Assembly (NCBI GenBank): GCA_031278855.1
Contig: JAITJR010000029.1
Span: 1 to 12,730 of the forward strand
Source of the DNA: Mycoplasmataceae bacterium
GTDB lineage: Bacteria; Bacillota_I; Bacilli_A; Mycoplasmatales; Mycoplasmoidaceae
Reading direction: 5' to 3'
Length of the DNA stretch: 12,730 nt
Positions 1-7,246 of this stretch are shown here, piece after piece. The notes under the pieces were generated by a model. It had not been told where the DNA came from. It saw nothing but the letters and a program-made list of their open reading frames with translations, and made no database searches. Every line of letters begins with the position of its first letter. Within the stretch, counting starts at the first letter, position 1. Position numbers and translations under genes: made by a program.

Positions 1-1232
1 TCATCTTCAATGGTGGCGAGGGAAGACGGAAGGGTAACGGAAGTGAGGGCGGTGCAGTTTTCGAAGGCACGAGAGGCGATGGAGGTAATGCCTTCGAATC
101 GGATGGTGGTGATATGAAGATTACTGAGATGATTAGTGAAAGTTGTGTTTGTCGTAGAATCCCAATTAGCTTTTTTATCCAGTACTCCATTATTAATCTT
201 AAGATTGCAAGCGGTGTCTAATGTCGTTGGGCTGATGACTAAGGTAGCGGTTGCTGGTAATACCGTGAAAGTTTGCGTAATGTCAGTGTAGCCAGAAGCC
301 GAAATAGTGATGGAGTGGGGGCCGTCGGTAGGAGGAGTGCTGGAGTTTATGGAGATGGTTTTTGTTCTAGTCAAACCATTGCCTTCCCAAGATTCAGAAG
401 GAATAAATTTTCCCGAAGCATCCCCAAAACTGATAGTAGGGTCTGTTCATTCAGATGTATTGATTTCAGTGACCGATAAGGTGGCGGAGGTGGATGGTTT
501 GTCAAGCTGGAGGGTGTTGGCAGAAATGGTGGCGGATAAAGTTGGGGTTGGGGTGACTGGTAATACCGTGAAAGTTTGCGTAATGGATTCGTAGCCGTCA
601 AGTAAAATAGTGATGGTGTGCAAACCAACGGTAGGAGAATCGAAGGAGATAGAGATGGTGGTTGTTTTGGTCAGAGAATTGGCAGTTTCGACCCAAGAAT
701 CATTAGTAAAGTTGGTTTGTAAAGAGTTGTTGTCGAAAATGAGATCAGGGTTTATTCATTCGGTTGCATTGATTTCAGTGACTGATAGGGTGGCGGTGTT
801 GTTGGTGCCAAGCTGTAAATTATTATTTAAAATGCTTGCACTCAATGCTGGAGTTGGAGTTGGCGGAACTGGAGTATCAGCCAAAAGGGTGATTTTGATG
901 GAGCTATGACCGCCTTTATCGCTTGTGGCATTGATGGTGATATCTTGATTGGTAGGAACTGCTGACGTGTAATTTAATTTACCACTACTATTATCAAAAG
1001 TTGCTTCACTAGGAAGATTGTCGGCCTTATAACTAATCTTGCCAGCCATTGATGATGAAGCATGGTAAGTTTGTTCGCCATCGCCAGTCGACACGCTTGG
1101 TTTGTAAGCGGAGTCAAAGCTAACGACGTCAGTAGCTTTTCCACAGCTGGTGATGCCAGCTGAAATACCAAGACCAATTGCCCCAATCGTCCCGATACCG
1201 ATTATTGATTTAATGCATTTTGTTTTTTTCAT
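1..1232 (-). CDS. BspA-like surface lipoprotein with tandem Ig-like units and leucine-rich repeats (3' end outside window)
   Basis: Reads from ATG at 1232 to the window edge with TGA as Trp (TGA at 756-758, 447-449); 410 codons are visible and the C-terminus is missing. Residues 1-30 are a lipoprotein signal: lysine-rich start, glycine/isoleucine-rich core and lipobox ITSC with Cys30, so the product should be lipidated and displayed on the outer face of the membrane. Residues ~35-125 resemble a putative Ig/cadherin-like domain. Two tandem ~100-aa units follow (129-230 and 231-330), both with LSVTEIN..EW and ending ITQTFTVLP. From ~385 the first leucine-rich repeat of the BspA (LRR_5) type begins, with SRAFENCTAL and LPSSL. 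A strong Shine-Dalgarno AGGAGAA (1241-1247) lies 8 nt upstream and fixes the start; an upstream in-frame start near 1283 would fall inside the terminator hairpin. Likely adhesion or host/environment interaction (inference). Paralogous to the gene at 10060-11910. Confidence 0.88.
243..542 (-). repeat. Ig-like unit 2 of the first lipoprotein
   Basis: Encodes residues 231-330 (100 aa). It starts TLSATIS, contains LSVTEINTSEW and HSITISASGYTDITQT, and ends VLPATAT. The copy is diverged from unit 1 but keeps the same landmarks in the same order, consistent with an old tandem duplication of one domain. Confidence 0.8.
543..848 (-). repeat. Ig-like unit 1 of the first lipoprotein
   Basis: Encodes residues 129-230 (102 aa). 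It starts ALSASIL, contains LSVTEINATEW and HTITILLDGYESITQT, and ends VLPVTPTP. It is followed directly by a second copy of the same architecture. The matching unit of the second lipoprotein is at 11233-11526. Confidence 0.8.
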
Positions 1233-1267
1233 AATTTTCCTTCTCCTACTTTTAAAAATTAATAGCA

Positions 1268-1301
1268 AAAAACAAGAGCTCAAAAATGAACTCTTGTTTT
1301 T
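1268..1301 (-). terminator. Intrinsic terminator between galE and the lipoprotein gene
   Basis: Perfect 11-bp inverted repeat (AAAAACAAGAG at 1268-1278, CTCTTGTTTTT at 1291-1301) with two more pairs beyond one mismatch and a small A-rich loop. On the minus strand the stem is followed by a T run (1267-1272) and then TGCTATTAA. This is a good terminator for the guaB-guaA-galE transcript. It ends only about 35 nt before the lipoprotein ATG, so it could also act as an attenuator in that gene's leader. Confidence 0.7.
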
Positions 1302-1344
1302 AGAAAAGAAGACAAAACGGTGCTTAGTGCACTAGCAGACTTGT

Positions 1345-1354
1345 CCCCCCCCCC
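1345..1354. repeat. Homopolymeric C10 (G10 on the minus strand) tract
   Basis: Ten consecutive C on the plus strand in an AT-rich intergenic stretch, about 112 nt upstream of the first lipoprotein's ATG and just downstream of a TATAAT box. Homopolymeric tracts near mycoplasma lipoprotein genes are known sites of slipped-strand length variation; here that role is inferred. Confidence 0.75.
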
Positions 1355-1373
1355 TATGTAATTGCATGGGAGA

Positions 1374-1379
1374 ATTATA
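1374..1379 (-). promoter_or_regulatory. Candidate -10 box for the first lipoprotein transcript
   Basis: A perfect TATAAT on the minus strand, overlapping the galE stop codon. It would start a transcript near 1367, which passes through the G10 tract and then the 1268-1301 hairpin before the ATG at 1232. No good -35 is visible, which is usual for mollicute promoters. A palindromic stretch lies at 1321-1337 (core TAGTGCACTA). Confidence 0.4.
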
Positions 1380-2325
1380 GTTGATTTCTAAATAAATAAT
1401 CCGATTTAATAATTTCCTTAATAGAATATTTAGGTTTTCAACCTAGTTCTTGCATAGCTTTATTAATAGCCGTAACTAAGATTGGCGGATCACCGTGACG
1501 GTTAGGTTTAACAACATACTTAAACTCAACATTATTAATTTGGCAAACCAATTTAATTATTTCCAAAACAGAATATCCTTTACCTGAACCTAAATTATAA
1601 ATACCTGACTGATTTTTTTTTAGTTGCGGTAATACTAATAAACACGCCGTAGCTAAGTCTTCCACATGGACGTAATCTCTTATACAAGTCCCGTCTTTCG
1701 TACGATAGTGATTCCCATAAATAGTAGGAGTTTTACCTTTGCTAATCATTTGATTAGCGGATGGTATTAATAAAGTTAATTTTTTTTTCATCATCCCATA
1801 TTTAAGCGAACGACTAGCTCCAGCAACATTAAAAAAGCGAAAAATAAAATAATTAACTTTCGCTTTTTGGATTAACCTTTCCGCCTGTAATTTGGTTTGT
1901 CCATAGGGATTACACGGTTTTTTAACAGAAGTTTCACTAATTAAGTTTTCTTTAGCACAACCATAAACAGCTGCTGATGAACAAAAAATAAGATTATTGC
2001 AACCATGTTTTTGCATACAGTCCAATATGTTTTGAGTCCCGACAACATTATGTTGATAATATAGCTTCGGCTTAACAACTGATTCTGACACCACCGTTTT
2101 GGCAGCACAATGAATAACTAAATCAAATTTGTGTTGCTGAAATATTTGATTTAATAATGCTTTGTTTAAAATACTGCCTTTAACAAAAATAGCTGCTTCA
2201 TTTATTAATTCTCTTTTACCAGTAGATAGATCATCTAAAATAACGATTACATGTTTTTGCTGCACAAAACGTTCGGCAATCACTGAACCAATGTATCCTG
2301 CCCCACCAGTTATTAAAATTTGCAT
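1375..2325 (-). CDS. galE: UDP-glucose 4-epimerase
   Basis: 316 aa, an extended SDR enzyme that interconverts UDP-glucose and UDP-galactose using bound NAD+ in the cytoplasm. Visible: the N-terminal Rossmann motif GGAGYIGS (residues 7-14), the SSAAVYG strand with catalytic Ser117, Tyr141 and Lys145 in YGQTK, and DGTCIRDYVHVEDLA. The C-terminus is LGWKPKYSIKEIIKS; its Trp is a TGA at 1438-1440, and the true stop is TAA at 1375. The chosen ATG (2325) gives a start directly at MQILITGG, one base after the guaA stop, with GGGAG (2330-2334) inside the guaA end as ribosome site; a TTG five codons upstream is less likely. Last gene of the guaB-guaA-galE unit. It probably supplies UDP-galactose for glycolipid or capsule synthesis (inference). 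Two A9 runs lie in the coding strand. Confidence 0.93.
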
Positions 2326-2326
2326 A

Positions 2327-3856
2327 TTACTCCCATTCAATGGTCCCTGGCGGCTTAGAAGTTATGTCGTAAACGACGCGATTAATACCATGAACTTCAT
2401 TAACTATTCGGTTTGATATACGATTTAATACAGGGTATGGAATTTTGGCGTAATCTGCTGTCATACCTTCTTGACTTGTAACTGCTCGGATCACAATAAC
2501 ATCTTCGTATGAACGTTGATCGCCTTTTACTCCAACCGTTTTTACATTAGGTAAAACAGTAAAATATTGTCAAATATCCTTACTCAAATTAGCTTTATTA
2601 ATTTCTTCTTGTAAAATTGCATCAGTTTCTTGCACTAATGAAATTTTTTCTTGCGTAACTGCTCCGATAATGCGAATAGCTAAGCCGGGGCCTGGAAACG
2701 GTTGACGATTTATCATATGATCAGGTAACCCCAATTCCTTGCCTAATGCTCTCACTTCATCTTTAAACAACTTATTTAATGGTTCAATCAATTTGAATTG
2801 CATATTTTTAGGTAAACCACCAACATTATGATGGGATTTAATGGTTTGAGCCGTGGTAGTTCCAGACTCAATTACATCAGTATACAAAGTCCCTTGTGCC
2901 AACCATTTCAAATTCTTGATATCTTTAGCATAGCGGGTAAATGTTTGAATAAATTCACGGCCAATAATTTTGCGTTTTTTCTCAGGATCAGAAATATTTT
3001 GCAATTTACTTAAAAATTGTTTTTGAGCGTCCACTTTAATAAAGTTAACATTAAAATATTTCTTGAATACTTTTGTTACATTTTGACTTTCATTTTTACG
3101 CAACAAACCGTGGTCTACAAATAAACAAGTGAGACGCTTACCAATGGCTTTAGCCATAATCGCAGCGGTTACAGCAGAATCCACCCCACCAGACAAAGCA
3201 CATAAAACTTTTTCGTTGCCAACTTGTTGCTTGATTTTAACAATTTCATGCTTGATAAAATTAAGCATTGTTCAATCTGGTTTAACTTGACAAACTTTTA
3301 ATACAAAATTTTCTAGTATTTTTAGCCCGTACACCGTGTGAGCAACTTCAGGGTGAAATTGAAGTCCATATAACTTATTTTTTTCATTAGCCATAATGGC
3401 ATTTAGGCAGGTTGATGACGAACCAATTGTTTTAAAATGAGTTGGTATTTTTTTTACTTGATCGCCATGCGACATTCACACCAATTGTTTAGCGGGTAAA
3501 CCTTCTGTCAATTTACTAGCCTTAATTTTAATTTCCGTACGGCCATATTCTTTTTTAGCCGAACCTTGCACGCAACCACCATTTTGGTATGCCATCAATT
3601 GCATTCCATAACATATCCCTAAAATGGGAATGCCTAGACCATAAATAGCCTTATCGATTGAAAAAGCATTTTTTTCATAAACTGAATTGGGACCACCAGA
3701 AAAAATAATCCCTTTGATATTAGGATCATTCTTAATTTTATCAATATTGACTTGATTTGATATTAGCTCACTATAAACACCAAATTGACGAATATGACGA
3801 ACAATTAATTGATTGTATTGACTACCAAAGTCAATGACTAATATTTTATTTGCCAT
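2327..3856 (-). CDS. guaA: GMP synthase (glutamine-hydrolysing)
   Basis: 509 aa, normal length. Converts XMP to GMP with ATP and glutamine. The N-terminal class I glutamine amidotransferase has SGGPNSVY, nucleophile Cys82 in GICYGM, and His168/Glu170 in FHPEV. The ATP-pyrophosphatase domain has the P-loop SGGVDS at 222-227, and the C-terminal dimerisation domain has QPFPGPGL and ends KPPGTIEWE. Four TGA codons fall at Trp positions: 3476-3478 (Trp127), 3272-3274 (Trp195), 2570-2572 (Trp429) and none breaks the family alignment; the final Trp is TGG. Start ATG 3856 gives [14 protein letters not shown]; a TTG at 3880 is rejected. The start overlaps the end of guaB by 11 bp, so translation is probably coupled; GGAAG at 3869-3873 is a possible ribosome site. 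Confidence 0.96.
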
Positions 3857-4979
3857 GATAATTAGGCGCTTCCTTAACAAAATCTAAATGGTGTACATGC
3901 GATTCATTAAAACCAGAAATAGTAATCTTTACGAATTCTGCTTTGCGTTTTAATGTTGGTATATCTTTTGCCCCACAATACCCCATGCCGCTCCTTAATC
4001 CGCCAACTAATTGATATAAAATATTATTCACACCACCTTTATACAACAAGTTAGCCTCTACTCCTTCGGGCACTAACTTAGTGGCATCCATATTATTCTG
4101 AAAATAACGATCACTGGAACCACGCTTCATCGCAATCATTGAACCCATGCCTACATATGATTTATACTTTTTTCCATTGATCGTAATAATTTTACCTGGG
4201 GCTTCATCAGTGGCGGCTAACATACTTCCTAACATAACACAATCAGCACCCGCTGCTAATGCTTTAGTAATGTCTCCTGAATGCTTAATCCCACCATCGG
4301 CAATAATCGGAATGCGTTTCTTAATAGCTATCTCGTATACATCACTAATCGCAGTCAATTGGGGTACTCCCACACCAGAAATAATTCTGGTGGTACAAAT
4401 TGACCCAGGGCCAATACCAACTTTTAATGCATCTACACCTGCTTCAATTAAATGTTTAGCCCCAGATTTAGTGGCAATATTACCAGCAATTAGTTGTATC
4501 TTTGGAAAAGTTTTTTTAATAACTTTAACAGCATTAATAACATTCATAGAATCACCATGAGCACTATCAATCGTTAATACATCTACCCCGGCTTCAATTA
4601 ACATCTTAGCTCTTTCAATGTTGTTGTTAGCAATCGAAATAGCAGCTCCCACAATTAAACGACCGTACGAATCTAAATTAGCATCAGGATAGTCTTTTAC
4701 ATTAACTTTTTCATGTTTAACCTGTGATACAATGTTCGCTTGTGCTTGTGGTGTTAAATTTTTATGAATGAAGCCCACTCCGCCATTAAGAGCCATATGA
4801 ATGGCCATTTTACCTTCGGTTACCGTATCCATTGCTGCTGAAACGATCGGAATATTTAAAGATATTTTACGAGTTAACTTTGTTTTAGTAGATACTTGTC
4901 GCGGAATAATGTTGGAATATTGCGGAATCAACAGAACATCGCCAAATGTATGACCTTTTTTAATGTTATGTTTAAGCAT
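3846..4979 (-). CDS. guaB: IMP dehydrogenase lacking CBS domains
   Basis: 377 aa (α/β)8-barrel enzyme oxidising IMP to XMP with NAD+, the committed step of guanine nucleotide synthesis. Visible: [11 protein letters not shown] near the start, SAAMDTVTE (47-55), NAD-site IDSAHG (137-142), phosphate/active-site loop [10 protein letters not shown] with Cys195, IIADGGI (225-231), flap [11 protein letters not shown] with Arg291-Tyr292, and PEGVE (304-308). The usual pair of CBS regulatory modules between barrel parts is absent: KHEKVNV (~88-94) runs straight into [19 protein letters not shown], which explains the shortness against about 490 aa for typical bacterial enzymes. No internal TGA is needed. 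First gene of guaB-guaA-galE. A GAGG ribosome site is 5-6 nt before the ATG and a TATAAT is at 5006-5011. Confidence 0.96.
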   Translation of the reverse strand: MLKHNIKKGHTFGDVLLIPQYSNIIPRQVSTKTKLTRKISLNIPIVSAAMDTVTEGKMAIHMALNGGVGFIHKNLTPQAQANIVSQVKHEKVNVKDYPDANLDSYGRLIVGAAISIANNNIERAKMLIEAGVDVLTIDSAHGDSMNVINAVKVIKKTFPKIQLIAGNIATKSGAKHLIEAGVDALKVGIGPGSICTTRIISGVGVPQLTAISDVYEIAIKKRIPIIADGGIKHSGDITKALAAGADCVMLGSMLAATDEAPGKIITINGKKYKSYVGMGSMIAMKRGSSDRYFQNNMDATKLVPEGVEANLLYKGGVNNILYQLVGGLRSGMGYCGAKDIPTLKRKAEFVKITISGFNESHVHHLDFVKEAPNYHGK

Positions 4980-5005
4980 ATATACCTCGAGTCTTTAATA
5001 TCGGT

Positions 5006-5011
5006 ATTATA
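5006..5011 (-). promoter_or_regulatory. -10 box of the guaB-guaA-galE operon
   Basis: Perfect TATAAT on the minus strand, 26 nt before the guaB ATG, leaving a leader of about 20 nt that includes the GAGG ribosome site. No clear -35 is seen. The short leader leaves no room for a purine riboswitch. Confidence 0.55.
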
Positions 5012-5204
5012 TTTTATTTTGTGTTACCTTTTATCTGGGTTAAAAGTAATAGCAATTGAATCAAACATTAAAATACTCATACACACACTAATGTTAATTA
5101 GTATGGACAAAGGTCATCCACCTTGATTTAAATAATTAGTACATTTTTATTAAACATTATTAAACATTTTTTGGAGCATTACACATATCTATGATTTATC
5201 ACTG
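5012..5204. other. Divergent guaB/metG control region with small repeats
   Basis: Non-coding AT-rich stretch between divergent genes. It holds a hairpin/palindrome ACTAAT-GTTA-ATTAGT (5087-5102), a short stem AAGGT/ACCTT (5110-5124), and a tandem 10-bp direct repeat ATTAAACATT (5149-5158 and 5159-5168). Any of these could be operators; none matches a motif I recognise. Confidence 0.4.
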
Positions 5205-5210
5205 TATAAT
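5205..5210 (+). promoter_or_regulatory. -10 box of metG
   Basis: Perfect TATAAT ending 13 nt before the metG ATG. Transcription would begin about 6-7 nt before the start codon, leaving no space for a Shine-Dalgarno site; none is visible. The -35 region is poor. Confidence 0.5.
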
Positions 5211-5223
5211 TCAAGTTAAAATC

Positions 5224-6780
5224 ATGAGTAATAAAAAATTTTATATCACAACACCAATATATTATCCTTCGGGCACCCCACACATTGGACATGCCTATTC
5301 CACCATTTTAGTTGATGTTATTTGTCGTTATAAAGCTCTAATTGGTTATGACGCTTTTATGCAAACTGGGATGGATGAACACGGTCAAAAAATCGAAGAA
5401 GCTGCTAAAAAGCAGGGTCTTGATCCCCGAGTTTTTGTTGATAATTTGGGTAAAGTATTTTTAACACTATGAAAAGATTTAGACATTAATTACCATTCTT
5501 TCATCAAAACTAGTAGTCACAATCATGAAGTAACTGTCCAAAAAGTATTTAAAAAGTTTCAAGACGATGGCTATATTTATTTAGGAACATGAGAGGGGTT
5601 ATATTGTGTAAGTTGTGAAGAAAACTACACTCGACCCCAAGCGATTATTAATCAAAACGGACAATTATCTTGTCGCATGGGTCATGAACTCATTACCAAA
5701 AAAGAACCTTCATTTTTCTTTAAAATGAGCGAGTTTCAAGACTGGATAAAGGATCTTTATGAAAAAAATCCAACTTTTATTGTCCCCAAATCACGCGTGA
5801 ACGAATTGACTAATAGTTTTTTAAATGAAGGTTTGCAAGATTTATCAGTATCTAGAACAAGCATTAGTTGAGGTATTCCAGTATTGAATAATCCCGAGCA
5901 CAAAATATATGTTTGAATTGATGCACTATTGAACTATTTAACAGGTTTAGGCTACAAACAAGAAGATGATCAACTATTTCAAAAATATTGAAATGATCCA
6001 GACACTGAAATTGTTCATGTGATGTCGAAAGAAATTACTAGATTCCATTGTATCTATTGACCAATCATGCTCCATTGTTTAAATTTACGCTTGCCTAGTA
6101 AGGTTATTTCCCATGGGTGAATTATTACGGAACAAGGGAAAATGTCCAAATCCATTGGTAATGTCATCAATCCCCGTGAATATATTGAAAACTTTGGTAG
6201 TGATGCTTTGCGTTATTTTTTGATGAAAGAAATGAGCATTGAAAGAGACGGTATTTTTGGTCATGAATCATTTATTGAATGTTTCAACGCTGATTTGGCC
6301 AATACCTACGGAAACCTTGTGTCTCGCTTTATTGGGATGACATCTAAATACAATCACAATGTAATTGTTAAAGGTAATGTGCCGTTAGATGATTTATCAA
6401 CTAATTTATTGAACGCTGCTCGGGAATTGATTACCGCTACTAATGATTGCATTCATGCTTTCAAAATAGATGAATTAATTAAAAATGTTTTAAACTTTGC
6501 TAAATTGACCAATAAATACATTGAAGATAGTAAACCATGAGTATTATCAAAAGAAGGTAAGGTTGGTCACATTAATAATTTTCTATATTGTTTAGGTAAT
6601 GCTATAAGAGTGATTACAAGTTTATTGCAACCCGTATTAGTTAAAGGCACTAAAAAAATGGTGGAACAATTACTTTTAACAAAAGAACAATTAGAATTTG
6701 AAAAATTGCACAATTTTGAATTATTAAACAATCATAAAGTCGGAACATCTACCCCTATTTATGTTCGGATCGATAAATAA
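5224..6780 (+). CDS. metG: Methionyl-tRNA synthetase
   Basis: 518 aa class I aminoacyl-tRNA synthetase that charges tRNA-Met. The Rossmann domain has HIGH at 20-23 ([12 protein letters not shown]) and [10 protein letters not shown]; the knuckle has Cys128/Cys131 (YCVSC) and Cys150 with His154 (CRMGH) in place of the common fourth Cys. [30 protein letters not shown] and GKMSKS (305-310) follow, then the anticodon-binding helical domain; there is no C-terminal tRNA-binding extension. Eight Trp are TGA (for example at 5470, 5869, 5914, 6058, 6118, 6538), so a standard-code reading breaks it into pieces. Start chosen at ATG 5224 ([14 protein letters not shown]); ATG 5191 would add 11 unconserved residues and starts upstream of the TATAAT box. 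Convergent with smpB, 31 bp between stops. Confidence 0.96.
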
Positions 6781-6811
6781 TTTTTTAGAAACATATCAAT
6801 AAGTACAAGAT

Positions 6812-7246
6812 TTAATAAAATTTTTTAGCTTCGCGTTTGCTGTCTCGTACTTTGATATCTTGACGTTTGTCTCTAGCGTTTTTAGACTTGCACAAAGCAA
6901 TTTCAACTTTAATTTTGCCATTATGTAAGTAAATTTTATTAGGAATCACTGCTAGCCTATCTTTTTTAGACTGATGCTCAATGCGAATGATTTGATTCTT
7001 ATGCAGTAATAATTTACGGCGACGATACGAATCAACATTATTAATGTTACCTTGAGCAAATGGTGCTACATACATGTTAATAACATATGATTCTTGACCT
7101 TGAAAAATTACAAACGCTTCGTCTATGCTAGCATTTGATTGAATAAGAGACTTAACTTCGGTACCTTCTAGAACAATACCAGCTTCATAAGTTTCAATAA
7201 CATGATTATTTAATCTAATTTTCTTATTCGGTAGGAGCAATTTCAT
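6812..7246 (-). CDS. smpB: SsrA-binding protein SmpB
   Basis: 144 aa, typical length. Binds tmRNA and brings it to stalled ribosomes for trans-translation. The conserved core is clear: ETYEAGIVLEGTEVKSL (residues ~18-34), YVAPFAQGNINN, the RRRKLLLHKNQI stretch, and the lysine-rich LCKSKNARDKRQDIKVRDSKRE tail region (in two parts: CKSKNARDKRQ, then KVRDSKREAKKFY), which is the tail that enters the decoding site. ATG abuts the TAG stop of rnr with no gap and no Shine-Dalgarno is visible, so translation is most likely coupled to rnr. Third gene of secG-rnr-smpB, an order also known from Firmicutes. No tmRNA gene follows in this window. Confidence 0.94.
   Translation of the reverse strand: MKLLLPNKKIRLNNHVIETYEAGIVLEGTEVKSLIQSNASIDEAFVIFQGQESYVINMYVAPFAQGNINNVDSYRRRKLLLHKNQIIRIEHQSKKDRLAVIPNKIYLHNGKIKVEIALCKSKNARDKRQDIKVRDSKREAKKFY

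Noticed and set aside
2326..2340. Upstream TTG start for galE
   Set aside because: It would add five residues before the conserved MQILITGG and overlap guaA; ATG 2325 has GGGAG at a usable distance and begins exactly at the Rossmann strand.
2570..3880. guaA appearing as three separate reading frames (frameshifted or pseudogene)
   Set aside because: The pieces are in one frame and separated only by TGA codons at positions where GMP synthases have Trp; the same holds for metG, rnr, galE and both lipoproteins. This is code 4, not decay.
4147..4560. 137-aa plus-strand frame inside guaB
   Set aside because: Fully antisense to the catalytic barrel of guaB, which has all IMP dehydrogenase motifs.
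5012..5190. Purine riboswitch upstream of guaB
   Set aside because: I looked for the purine aptamer core pairing and loops on the minus strand and found none; the predicted leader after TATAAT is only about 20 nt.
6781..6811. tmRNA gene after smpB, or a terminator between metG and smpB
   Set aside because: Only 31 bp lie between the convergent stops, too short for tmRNA; T and A runs are present but no stable stem.
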